17,440 nt of DNA, from positions 1 through 17,440 of the forward strand of contig WTXG01000500.1 in NCBI GenBank assembly GCA_022496185.1, read 5' to 3'. A model generated the notes under the pieces. The model was given only the letters and a program-made list of their open reading frames with translations, did not search any database and was not told where the DNA came from. Below, piece by piece: positions 1 to 8,861 of the stretch (positions are counted from its first letter, which is position 1; each line of letters starts with the position of its first letter). The position numbers and the translations under genes were made by a program. The DNA is from Multifurca ochricompacta (lineage: Eukaryota > Basidiomycota > Agaricomycetes > Russulales > Russulaceae).

Positions 1-28
1 CAGACACTTATGCACAACCCCTCCCACC

Positions 29-470
29 ATGGTCACTAGGAGTGGCACCAACACTGCTGCTGAACTGATTCAAAATGCCATGTATGCATGAGAACCCCTG
101 AGGAGAAACTTGCTGGTGATGCGACAGCAAGTACCACATCAGTTGGAACTGCCCCCTGAACCACAAATGGTGCCACCACTGCCGAAGCAATTCACACTGG
201 AGTCAATTTTGCCTTTTCCACCATCTGGGCATCGCTCCCACAATTGTCAACCCCTCAGGGTGGTGCGGCAAGTGCCTGCATCACAATGCAGGTCATCATG
301 AGCTTGACTGCCCGGTCCACGTCATGTGCCCCCAGTGTGGACAATGAGGCCCATATGGCTTCTTACGCACACATCAGTGTGCAGCTGACGAAACTTACAC
401 CATAGGGGATCAAAACTTAGCAGATGATTATGTGGACCTGGTGCAGGATGATGATGGTGTGCATTTCTAG
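29..470 (+). pseudogene. small zinc-knuckle ORF next to a 3' LTR (decayed)
   Basis: A small broken reading frame ends 30 bases before LTR-1a. It opens at ATG 29 in a good context (accATGg) with MVTRSGTNTAAELIQNAMYA, meets a TGA at 89-91, and stays in that frame through a proline-rich stretch to about 215. A frame change then leads into a cysteine/histidine module: CGKCLHHNAGHHELDC (CX2CX6HX4C with the GHxxxDC core of a zinc knuckle), followed by CPQCG, a TGA, and THQC. It ends at TAG 468-470. Zinc knuckles of this sort bind nucleic acid in Gag proteins. Here the position is 3'-terminal, just before the polypurine tract, where chromoviruses normally have only the end of pol. I infer an additional ORF of the LTR-1 element. 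It could also be the truncated end of a larger protein entering from outside the window. Confidence 0.45.
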
Positions 471-484
471 CTGGGTCAGCTCGA

Positions 485-500
485 GCCAGAATGGGGGTGA
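485..500 (+). other. polypurine tract of the LTR-1a element
   Basis: A purine-rich run (AGAATGGGGGTGA) lies directly against the TG of LTR-1a. This is where a retrotransposon's plus-strand DNA primer is cut. It marks LTR-1a as a 3' LTR with its internal region to the left, rather than a solo LTR. Confidence 0.7.
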
Positions 501-1079
501 TGTTACGACCAGGGCCCAGTGACCCTCTTTTCTTTCACCTCCCTAACGAGGACCCCACTCACCCACCTATGTTACATTTCCTCATTACATCTCCCTCTTG
601 GAACCCCTCATGTGCATTGCTCCCATCCCTGTGACTGCTGATTGGACTTGTTTATGTACTGTTTACCTATGATTGTCCCTTATCTCCTTATCTTTATGAC
701 CAGACACTTACTTAATTCCCTATCAGAAGCCAGGCTTTATGTCCTCCACTTTCGTATATTTGGGCCCACATGACTCTGTGATTCTTATCTTTAGACACCC
801 ACCTGATTATGCATATAAGTCCACTGTAGCTACATTGTAGACCTCAGACTCAACTTATTGAATACATTGGTGCCTGTCTTCTGGACATTCCCTTTGAATC
901 TCTGACTCATCTGTCTCAGTGCTTTTGGCACTTTTCCACTTAGCATTGTCTTAGGGAACAGCCCCTTTGACTTTGACTCACCCCATTGAACTCCAAGAGG
1001 CCTTATTGGTTTCTTATCTGAATCATCAAACCAATGCTGTCACACAAGTCATGTGGAACGTCCTGCACCAGACATAACA
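501..1079 (+). repeat. LTR-1a, 3' LTR of a Ty3/gypsy-type element
   Basis: A 579-bp LTR beginning TGTTACGACC and ending CATAACA. A second, inverted copy lies at 6866-7442 and defines both ends. The TATA box (TATAA) is at 814-818 and the predicted RNA start AGACTCAACTT is at 846-856, 32 bases downstream. After the start come two short hairpins: AGTGC/GCACT at 918-932 and AGGG/CCCT at 953-966. Both are shared with LTR-2 and LTR-3. The right flank AGAGA (1080-1084) is the only sequence between this LTR and LTR-5. Confidence 0.9.
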
Positions 1080-1084
1080 AGAGA

Positions 1085-1554
1085 TGTCTAAGTCTTTGCT
1101 TCAAGTTTAGTTGGGTTCAAAGACCTTCTAAGGTGCAGCTTAGAGGGCTCAAGGGAGTTCAAACTATCAGTGAGTCCTAGTACACCTGTATTGCTACAGA
1201 AGAACAGACTTAAGGTCTTGTTCAGATGTTATTAGGGTTTATATACATGTGTTATGCTATGAAGGGGATTCTGGTAGCTACTGGAGCATGTGCTAGGTAT
1301 TCTAATGGTTGTACAGTAGAATACTCCAGAATGATAAAGAAGGGAGAGGAGTTGTGCCCTCTAAAGTTGATCTCTAAGCAAACTAGTAAGCTCAGTAAGC
1401 AAATCAGTAAGCAGATCAAGATATAATAATGAGTCCTTCATAAGCATATCATGTGGGAATTAATGTCCATCAACACGTCACAACAATCAATCAAAAAAAA
1501 AGAAGAAAAGGACATATGACCTCTGATGCTTTACCCAGCCCTGGAACTGTCACA
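1085..1554 (-). repeat. LTR-5, 3' LTR of a minus-strand element
   Basis: A 470-bp LTR on the minus strand, running from TGTGACAG (at 1554) to TTAGACA (at 1085). It is preceded on that strand by a polypurine tract, so it is a 3' LTR. The minus-strand TATA box TATATAAA is at 1238-1245. The ends are set by TG/CA, the polypurine tract and the junction with LTR-1a; there is no second copy in the window to confirm them. Short open frames within it (for example 1226-1426 on the plus strand) are chance. Confidence 0.7.
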
Positions 1555-1567
1555 TTACCCCCTTTGT
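1555..1567 (-). other. polypurine tract for LTR-5
   Basis: On the minus strand this reads ACAAAGGGGGTAA and abuts the first base of LTR-5. It shows that the internal region of the LTR-5 element lies to the right, where the decayed ORF X is found. Confidence 0.65.
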
Positions 1568-3299
1568 AAGTTCCTGTCTGACCCCAGACAGTTGGTCAGT
1601 CAGTCAGAGGTTGCTCAGCAGTGAGTGGTGGTAACCAGTGTGTTCAGTGGCGATGAGGGAGGTGTTGACTTCCTGGTCCACCAGCCTGTAGGACAGTGCA
1701 TAGTTCAGGATGCAGTGTGAAGTGGGCCACTTGTGTGGGTGGGATGGAGTGTGAAGGAGCAAAGGCATATGTCAGGTGGGGGAAGAGTCAGTAGTAGAGG
1801 TCATTTCTTGACATGGCATGCCTGGCCAAGTGAATGTCTTGTTGGGCCTGGTCAGCATGTTGTCACCAGTGAGCAAGGTTACACTGAGCTTCATCCAGGT
1901 GGTAGGTTGCATAGTGGAAGTGAGTAACTTCAGCCCAGGCTCCAGGGTCATGTAGGTTGTCCAGTGTTGACACAGGATGTGTCTGGAGATGCTTCAGGCA
2001 TCTAAGGTTCGCTTCAGCTGTAGATTAGATTAGATTAGATTCCGGAGTATCGGACTTTTTATGTTATCTTTATTACACTTCTTTCTCACCTTACTCAGCT
2101 GATTAGTGATGGACTTAGTAATGCGCAGTAAGCATGTGATATCTCTTTGGCCAATGGCCTTTATCCCTCTCTGTTCATTGTCCGGCACTTGTGGACTTAT
2201 TCCCAGTGCACACAGACCATTTCCCCTGGCCCCCATGGGTATATAAGGGTGTCTGTTTCGTCTCTTTCACTTCAGAGTTTCTTCAACCTCTGAAGTGTAA
2301 GTTCTACTATACTTTCTACCATACCTTTGACTAACCGTCTCTTGTAGATACTTGTCTTTCTAGGTCAGTAGAATAGTAATATAGAGTTTCTTCAACCTCT
2401 GAAGTATACTTGTCTTTCTAGCCTAACCCGCTACTAACCACAGTCAGTATAACCAGCAGCATGATTGTTTGACATCCAGTGCCACATTGACCAGTGGGGT
2501 GTAGGTCTGGTTATCATCAAAGAGTCATTGTTGATGGAGGGATAGAAGGGGATTGGGCCCATGTGCAAAGCGGTAGTAGGTGGTGGTGTAAAGTGGGGCA
2601 TTAGTTATAGGATGATGCACCCCATGGTGAAGTAGACATGGGGGTTAGCACAGTGGTACTCAAAGGCAACCCAGTGAGCAATATCAAGACAGCCAGTACT
2701 GTCTGCAATTTGGTGTGGAATAAAAGAGGGGGAGTGAATGTGATTGCAGCAGAAAGGAGGGCCAGGTGAATCATAGTTGGAACTTAGCTCATGGACTTCC
2801 TGTTGTGCCTGTGTGATAAACTCTTTGCCTGGTAGTTGGGAGAAGTCTGGGGTTGTGAGGCAGTAAACAAAGGTAGGGTCATTGACTGGAGGTTCAGAGG
2901 TTTGGAGCCTAGCATGAGCCTCCTCCAGTAGAAGTAATACCCTGTTGTGGATGTCTTCCTCCAGTGTCTGATTGCAGCTGTGAGGGTTATGGCTTGGGCA
3001 AGGTTGGTGGTAGGATTGTCAGTCATTGTAAAAGGTGTTGGTGGATGTGGTGGAGAGGGGAGGGGAGTTGTAGTTGGTGTGGGGGGAAGCATGGGGGCAT
3101 CCTGTGGTCATCTTAGTGCTGCCTTAGTAGCAGCATCCAGGGCAGCAGATTGGGTGGCTTCAAAAACCTCAGGATCATCTATGGGAGATGGTGCTTGTCC
3201 AGTAAGGGGATGGCAAAACCTAGAAGTGGACATTCTTGGAGTGAGTCTGTAGAATTTTCTTTCTTGGGTGAGGCAAATAGGGCATTTTATACAAGCCAT
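1568..3299 (-). pseudogene. ORF X: decayed ORF of unknown family before the LTR-5 polypurine tract
   Basis: A long minus-strand coding relic, interrupted by LTR-6 (2019-2455). It begins near ATG 3297-3299 with MACIKCPICLTQERKFYRLT, a CPxC pair followed by a possible third cysteine. After a frame change near 3110 and a proline/threonine-rich stretch, one frame can be followed to LTR-6 with one stop: FVYCLTTPDFSQLPGKEFIT, then CLDIAHWVAFEYHCANPHVY. It resumes on the other side of LTR-6 in frame, with HDPGAWAEVTHFHYATYHLD, then two TGA codons. I do not recognise the family. It sits between the chromodomain end of element 1 (3362) and the LTR-5 polypurine tract. It may be an extra 3' ORF of a chromovirus, or part of a separate LTR-5 element joined to element 1. 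No env features (signal peptide, transmembrane helix) are visible. Confidence 0.5.
2019..2455 (+). mobile_element. solo LTR-6 inserted in ORF X
   Basis: A 437-bp sequence from TGTAGATTAG to TATAACCA, flanked by TCAGC (2014-2018) and GCAGC (2456-2460), a 5-bp duplication with one mismatch. ORF X reads through in frame when it is removed. A TATA box (GTATATAAG) lies at about 2239-2247. Near the expected RNA start is a perfect inverted repeat TTCAGAG/CTCTGAA (2271-2294), and the block AGAGTTTCTTCAACCTCTGA recurs at about 2383-2402. The U3 begins with four GATTA repeats (2022-2041). The superfamily (copia or gypsy) cannot be decided from an LTR alone. Confidence 0.7.
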
Positions 3300-3349
3300 T
3301 TGTTAGTGGAGGAAAAGGATGGGGATGGAAAAAAAAAGGTTGGGGTAGA

Positions 3350-3361
3350 TTCACCCCCTCC
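3350..3361 (-). other. polypurine-like run after the chromodomain stop
   Basis: On the minus strand GGAGGGGGTGAA follows immediately after the TAA that ends the chromodomain (3362-3364). This is where a 3' polypurine tract would be. The next bases (TCTACCCCAACC) do not make a recognisable LTR start. Nothing clear is seen from here to ATG 3299 beyond a T-rich run. Confidence 0.35.
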
Positions 3362-3517
3362 TTAAGAGTGGCATTGACCCTGGCATCTAGATATGGAGTC
3401 ATAATATTGTTTCACAAGCTCAGGGGCATGGCAGTCTTCTTTGTTTACCCAGGAGTTGTCACTCGTGGGATATCCTTTCCAACTGACAAGGAATTGAAGT
3501 CGCTGGGAGCAGCCATA
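3362..3517 (-). pseudogene. element 1: C-terminal half of the integrase chromodomain
   Basis: On the minus strand the frame resumes at the TATGG duplication (3513-3517) and reads RLQFLVSWKGYPTSDNSW, then a glutamate/aspartate-bearing helix (NKEDCHAPELVKQYY) and a TAA at 3362-3364. YLVxWKGYxxxxxxW is the chromodomain core, which in chromoviruses is thought to bind methylated histone H3 and guide integration to heterochromatin. The N-terminal strand of the domain (YEVEAILDHRLYG) lies at about 4783-4830, on the other side of LTR-3a. One duplication copy joins the two halves in frame. Confidence 0.85.
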
Positions 3518-4782
3518 TGTAATGCTTGGCAGGGTGTTTCTGGTGTGACATGCATGGGCTCATGGGACTCATTCAGGGCTCATGTCAAGGGGGCAGGCTC
3601 TATGCTCCCAGGGCAATGAACCTGGGTGCAAGACAGACCTGGCACACTGCAACTGGGTCCTCTTAGCATCTGAATGGAAGGAATCTGCACCATAACCAGG
3701 TGCTGAGGGAGATGGGAAGAGTCAGTCAAAGGGAGCTAATCCCCTCTGACTGTTAAGCAGGAATGGGGCTCAGCTGCAGTGCCAGAAGCACATCAAGCAG
3801 ACTAAAGCCAAAGGGAATGGAGGGGACAGGTTCAAAGGGAAAGGTGCACACCCATTGCCAGAGGCAATGGGGTCCCTTCAAAGAGATCAAAGATGTGAAG
3901 GGGCAAAGGATGTAGTAGATTTCTGAATCAGAGATATCTAGGCTGAAGGTACAAGATGTCAAGTCTGGGGTTCTACTGACTGTCTACAGGGTCTTAAGTA
4001 CTGTATCAGAGATCTGGTACTGTAGATAATCAAGTCCTTATCATCCAATAGTAGCTAAGAGGTCCAGATATAGTCCATGATAAGGATAAGCCTTATCAGA
4101 AGCATAATCATGTGGGGCAGCCCCACAGGAGTCATATCAGTGTGGGAGGATTCCCACCAGGGTCAGGGGCAAATGGGGCAATGACAGGTCCCACAGGAGT
4201 CAGATCAGTGTGAGAATACTCCCACAGGAGTCAGAGAAGAGGGTCAAGTGATTGATGGGTCAGATGATCTAAGGGGTCATGATCAAAGCCCAAGGTCACA
4301 TGGTCAAAGGGGTCACATGGTCTGAGGTCATGTGGTCAAGGGTCACATGACAGGTCATGGCTTTGAGTCCATGTCATGTGCCTACAGGTCATGTGGTCTG
4401 GAGAGGCAAATGCAAGCCAAAGTCATCTTGTGTGCAGAGTCAGGTTTGGCAGGGACAGTGTCAGAGATCCCATGGGTGTCAGCCACAGGGATAGGGTACA
4501 GATGCTGGCCAAGACAGAGGCCAAGCATCAGGGGAAAGGGGAATGCAGCCATCAGCACAGTAGCTGAACTATCAGTGAGTCAGGTGCAGGTATCAAGGGT
4601 AAGAGGTCCTGTGAGCATCATGTCACAGGCATCAGGGTAGGGTCCTGGGCATCCAGGCCACAGGCATCAGGCAAGGTCCTAGGCACAAGGCCATAGACAT
4701 CAGAGTGTAGAGTTGCAAAGCCAAGGGTCAGGAGATGGTGTAGTGCCAAGGAGAGACCAGAGAAAAGAGTGGGGTTGTAACA
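3518..4782 (-). mobile_element. solo LTR-3a (1,265 bp) inserted in the chromodomain
   Basis: On the minus strand this runs from TGTTACAACCCCACTC (4782) to AAGCATTACA (3518), flanked by an exact CCATA duplication (3513-3517, 4783-4787). The predicted RNA start AGACTTGACATC is at 3966-3955, with a weak TATA variant TACTTAAG starting at 4000, 34 bases upstream. U3 is therefore about 816 bp. The R/U5 part carries the same hairpins as LTR-1 and LTR-2 (GTGCTTCTGGCACT near 3778-3792, GGGATTAGCTCCC near 3731-3744). No internal region is seen, so it is a solo LTR. LTR-3b (15565-15696) is a relative. The open frames inside it (3753-3962, 4332-4640) are not supported as genes. Confidence 0.85.
4115..4705 (-). 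repeat. short tandem repeats in the U3 of LTR-3a
   Basis: Three sets of imperfect short repeats are visible, given in plus-strand terms. CCCACAGGAGTCA-type units occur three times at about 4120-4235. GGTCACATGGTC/GGTCATGTGGTC units occur about five times at 4294-4400. CAGGCATCAGG..GGTCCTGGGCA units lie at about 4625-4690. They fall in the promoter half of the LTR, where repeats often act as enhancers; that role is inference here. Confidence 0.6.
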
Positions 4783-5894
4783 CCATAGAGTCTGTGATCT
4801 AAGATTGCCTCAACTTCATATTCCTCCTCATGATTCACAGTGTCAGGTGGAGGTCTTAGGAAGTTTGGACCATGTGCAATGGTTTCTTTGTAGGGGGACA
4901 GAAGGTCAATGTGAAAAACATTGTGGATTTTCATGTGGGAAGGCAGAGATAATCTGTAGGCCACTGGGGAGATTTGGTCTGAGATTGGGAATGGGCCATA
5001 CTGGTGCAGGGCAAGTTTTGTCAAGGGGAAATGTGTCTTGATGTTTTTGCCCTTGAGCCAAACTTGTGAGCCAACAGGGAATTCTGGATACATTGGGCAT
5101 GCGGTATGTGAACAGAAGGCTGCCTCAGCCCTCACTCAGGCATGTCGTAAACTGTTTAGGCAGTCATCTAAGTGAGGGATGTCCATGTCAGATAGTTCTG
5201 CCTTCCAATCTAGTGAAATGCTGTGAATTAGTGCATGTGGTGACAACTTAGTTCGATCATGTGTCCATGAATTATGGACATATTCAGCAAGGGGGAGGTA
5301 GTTGATCCAATGGTGTTGATCGTCCCCAACCCAGAGGCAGAGGTATTGTTTGAGCCATAAGTTCATATGTTTGCTTGCACTGTCCATGCAAGGGTGGAAG
5401 GCTGTTGATAGGTTCTGATGAATTTGCAGAGTGGACACCAGTGCTCAGGAGAACTGAGACATGAAATGCAGATCACGATCTGAGATAATACATTGTGGAA
5501 TACCGAATAATGGGAATACATGTCAGTAGTAAAGTGTCACAATTCCTTTGCCCATGATGTCCTTCGAACACGGAATGAATTTAGCTGCTTTTGAGCATCC
5601 TTGATCTACAATGGTTAGTATGGCATTGTAGCGACCCAAGACAGGGAGATCTGTGATGAGATCTATGGTGATGTATTGAAATGGGCCAGCAAATGTTGGT
5701 ACATCAAGTGGAAAAATTGGGACTTTCTTTGTTAGTCTAGGCTTATTTTCTTGACATGATGCACATCTGCAGATGTATTTGCATACAAAGTCCAAAAGTC
5801 CTATGCCCTTGTAGTCCTGTTGGACTTTCCTAATGGTTTTATCAATACTGGGATGTCCTGTGAGGACATGGTCATGGTGCTGGTATAGGATCTT
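4783..5894 (-). pseudogene. element 1: integrase and start of chromodomain
   Basis: Read on the minus strand in one frame with several stops. The zinc-binding HHCC region (HDHVLTGHPSID, then CRCASCQENK) lies at about 5875-5745. The catalytic core has D in TIDLITDLPVLGRY (near 5665) and D in IISDRDLHF. The third catalytic residue, expected as E in the STAFHPxxDxxxExxN motif, is K here (SASKHMN). The C-terminal GPY/F-like part (VGSQVWLKGKNIKTHFPLTK, then YGPFPI) and VFHIDLLSPYKE follow. The chromodomain starts at YEVEAILDHRLYG and is cut by LTR-3a. This integrase would have inserted the cDNA into the genome; the lost glutamate and the stops (for example at about 5520 and 5133) make it inactive. 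Confidence 0.88.
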
Positions 5895-6865
5895 TCATTG
5901 TTCAGCTAGGGTCTGGGGAAATGGGAGTTTATTGGTATGAGAGACTTTGACAAATAATGCTGGCAGTAACACAGTAATTGCCTTGTTGTCACTATTGCTG
6001 TGTTCAGTGTTGGGTCTCCACAATAGCATATTGGCTACTGTGTGGAGTTTTCCAGGGATGTGTTCAAGTGAGAAATTGAAATCCACTAGTTCTTGAAGCC
6101 ACCATGCTTGGTGTTGATTTAGCTTCTGGGGTTCTTTGAAGTATTGCAAATTATTGTGATTGGTGTGTACTTGTACTTTGTGTTGGGCTCCTAGGAGGTA
6201 TTGGTGCCATGTTTGGAAGGCAACCATGATTGTGAATAATTCCCGATCATAGATATCCCAATTTCTCTGAGTAGTGTCTAATGTCTTTGATAGATACACA
6301 ATGGGGTGTAATTGTTCATCATGATCTTTTTGACTAAGTGTTGCCCTACTGCAAATCCTGAGGCATCTGCATCTACAATGAATGGTTTTGTAAAATCCAG
6401 TTGGGCAAGGACTGGCTGTGAAGTAACCCATTGTTTAAGAGTGTTGAACACATTCTGCTCAATTGTCGTCCATTTCCAGGGATTCTTTGCACTGGTGAGA
6501 GCATTCAGGGGTGCTGCAATTTTGCTAAATCCTTGTATGAAGTGCCTGTAGAACTGACAGAATCCAAGGAAGGATTGGACTTCTTTCACTGTGGTTGGGA
6601 TCTTCCAGGATGTAATGCCTTCGACTTTTACTGGATCCATGTGTACTTGATTGCCTTCTAAAATTGAGCCAAGATACTTGATCTGTGTCTGTTCGAATGC
6701 ACATTTTTCTGGCTTAAGATATAGATCAAGTTTATCGAGTTTATCCAGGATGCAGTGTACTTTAGATTGATGGTTGGCAAGATTGGCATCAGTGTGTATT
6801 AAAATATCGTCCATGTAAACAGTGAACCAGGCTCTGCCAGCAGTGTTGTGATTGCTTAGTTCCTC
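5895..6865 (-). pseudogene. element 1: RT C-terminal half, connection and RNase H
   Basis: On the minus strand this resumes from the GAGGA duplication at 6865. The RT catalytic YMDD (in FTVYMDDILIHTD) is encoded at 6817-6806, then LDLYLKPEKCAFEQTQIKYL and a thumb with VQSFLGFCQFYRHFI. RNase H follows: IVDADASGFAVG, then a 1-base frame change near 6345, then TLSQKDHDEQLHPIVYLSKT, YDRELFTI and VHTNHNNLQYF. Two RNase H aspartates appear as asparagine (TDH to TNH; ADxLSRRP to ANMLLWRP). Such D-to-N changes are G-to-A transitions, in keeping with deamination decay. The N-terminal half of the RT is at 7448-8167, across LTR-1b. Confidence 0.9.
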
Positions 6866-7442
6866 TGTTACATCCGGTGTGGGACGTTCTACATGACTTG
6901 TGTGACAGTGTGTCATTTGTAATCAGATAAGAAACCAATGAGGCCTCTTGGAGTGAGATGGGAGGAGTCAAAGTCAGAGGGGCTGTTCCCTAAGATGATG
7001 TTGAGCGGAGAGGTGTCAGAAACACTGAGACAGATGAGTCAAGGATCAAAGGGGATGTCCAGAAGACAGGCACCAATGTATTCAATAAGTCAAGTCTGAG
7101 GTCTACAATGTAGTTACAGCGGACTTATATACGTAATCGAATGAGCATCTAAAGATAAGATAACATGGAGTCATGTGGGCCCAAATATACAGAAACAGAG
7201 GGCGTAAAGCTGAGCTTCTGATAGGGAATTAAGTAAGTGTCCGGTCATAATGATAAGGAGATAAGAGAGCAATCATAGGTAAAGCGGTACAAACAGAGAC
7301 AAAGGCAGTCATGGGGAGGGGAGCAGGGCACATGATGGGTCCCAGGATGGGGACATGATCAGGAAATGTAGCGTAGGGGGAAGGGCAGGGTCATCATTGG
7401 GAATCATGAAGAAAAGTGGGTTGCTAGGCAAGGGTCGTAACA
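6866..7442 (-). mobile_element. solo LTR-1b inserted in the reverse transcriptase
   Basis: A 577-bp inverted copy of LTR-1a, running on the minus strand from TGTTACGACC (7442) to GGATGTAACA (6866). It is flanked by an exact TCCTC duplication (6861-6865, 7443-7447). Removing it with one duplication copy joins MMNTEFC to EELSNHN in frame, just before YMDD. Its RNA start reads AGACTTGACTT where LTR-1a has AGACTCAACTT, so the ancestor was probably AGACTCGACTT. It keeps more CpG (about 11 by eye) than LTR-1a (about 4). Confidence 0.95.
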
Positions 7443-7447
7443 TCCTC

Positions 7448-8167
7448 GCAGAATTCCGTGTTCATCATAGTCTGGAAGGTGGCAGGGGAATTGGTTAGTC
7501 TGAAGAACATTACGTTGGGCTCATAGAGGCCTTGATTAGTTTTGAATGCCGCTTTCCACTGATCTTCTGGCACAATTTGGATGTTATTGTACCCCCAGCA
7601 CACATCCATTTTAGTGAACAGTGTGCTACCCCTGATGCGGTCAATTAGTTTGGGTATCAGTGGAAGTGGGTACATATTTTGAATGGTCAGGTTATTGAGC
7701 TTTCTGTAGTCTTGGACTGGGTGCAATTTCCTATCTTTCTTTTTTATGAAGAAGAATGGGGACATGTAAGGTGATTTCAATTCAGAGATGTATCCCTTTT
7801 GCAAATGTTCTTCTAGGAATGTATTAAGCACATCCTGTTCTCCTGGGCCCAATGGATAGATCTTGTAATCTAGTGTAGCAGGGGCGTCTGTTTTCAATTC
7901 AATTTTGTGATCCCAAGGTTGTGCTGCTGGGAATATTTGTGCTTCTTGATCACTGAAGACCTTCTGGTGTTGATGGTATACTTCTGGGACTATTTGATCC
8001 CATGTTTGGACTGTTGTGTCTTTAGCTTTGATTGCTAGTTCCTGAGCAATGTTTATATGTTTGATCTGGGCATCTGGTAATGCAAATATGATTGATTGTT
8101 TGAGGGTTCCCATTGTCCAGTCGATCTCTGGGTTATTTGCAGCAAGCCATGGGTAACTGAGGATCAT
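7448..8167 (-). pseudogene. element 1: reverse transcriptase N-terminal half
   Basis: Minus-strand frame starting from EMILSYPWLAANNPEIDW, the linker between protease and RT. The RT fingers/palm follow: FFFIKKKDRKLHPVQDYRKL, YPLPLIPKLIDRIRGSTLFT, then KMDVCWGYNNIQI (first catalytic aspartate), and FFRLTNSPATFQTMMN. These are the conserved Ty3/gypsy RT blocks. The block order is normal and this piece has no stop over 239 codons. It is cut by LTR-1b one turn before YMDD. It is in the same frame as the protease, separated only by a TGA at 8207-8209. Confidence 0.93.
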
Positions 8168-8853
8168 CTCATCTGTTCCAATTGACGTGACGTAGAAGTG
8201 ATGATGTCATTGAAGATTGTTAGTTGCAATAAGGAGATCTACACATTGTGTGATAGTATGCATTTTATTTGGTGATCTGTCTGCATTTTGTAATTTCTTC
8301 AGGATTGTTAGTTTTTTTGTGGGGAGGCAGTGTCTGATGACTGTTTGGTAACTTATGAAGTTCTTGGTCGCACCACTGTTGATAAGTGCTTTTACATGGG
8401 CCTTTCCTATCACTCCATGTAAGGGAACAGATATCTTCATTGATTTCAAGGATGATCTATATACATGATGTGAGATTAATGCTTGAATGTAGGCCACTCC
8501 ATTCAAGCAATATAAAAATCCTCATTGCCACTGAATTTCTCCTGGAGTTTCTGACATTGGTCATCAGTCATGGTTCTGAGGGCTAGTGTGAGCATGTTGA
8601 GGTCTATTGTGGAGGTTGATTTAGGTATCTCAGTGGACTCAGCTGCTTTCACAGGTACCATTGCAGTCATGGTTGTTTTGGTAATTGTGGCAGCACAGGC
8701 CAGTGTGGGGGTATTCCCATGTGGTTTCTTATTTGGGCAGTCTCAGACCAGGTGTCCCCATTGACTGCATTCAAAGCATTGCCCCTCTTTCTTGTACTGT
8801 TCTTTTTCCTTGACGGTTGTGGCTTTCTTAATGATGTCTGTATTGGAAGCATC
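8168..8853 (-). pseudogene. element 1: gag zinc knuckle and protease
   Basis: Minus strand. From the hAT-A junction the frame reads DASNTDIIKKATTVKEKEQY, then the knuckle CFECSQWGHLV*DC (CX2CX4HX4C, with TGG changed to TGA inside it) at about 8790-8745. After a linker with a TAA near 8508, the protease is at 8506-8207: HGVIGKAHVKALINSGATKN. The retropepsin active site DSGA is NSGA here (codons 8380-8372), so the catalytic aspartate is lost by a G-to-A change. Gag, protease and RT share one frame, as in Tf1/sushi-type single-ORF chromoviruses. Confidence 0.85.
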
Positions 8854-8861
8854 ATGATCAC

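Noticed and set aside
3300..3361. A 3' LTR of element 1 starting right after the polypurine-like run
   Set aside because: The sequence TCTACCCCAACC has no TG start, matches no LTR in the window, and ORF X begins about 50 bases later.
4332..4640. A 102-codon open frame as a gene
   Set aside because: It lies within the repeat-rich U3 of LTR-3a and is made of the GGTCATGTG repeats.
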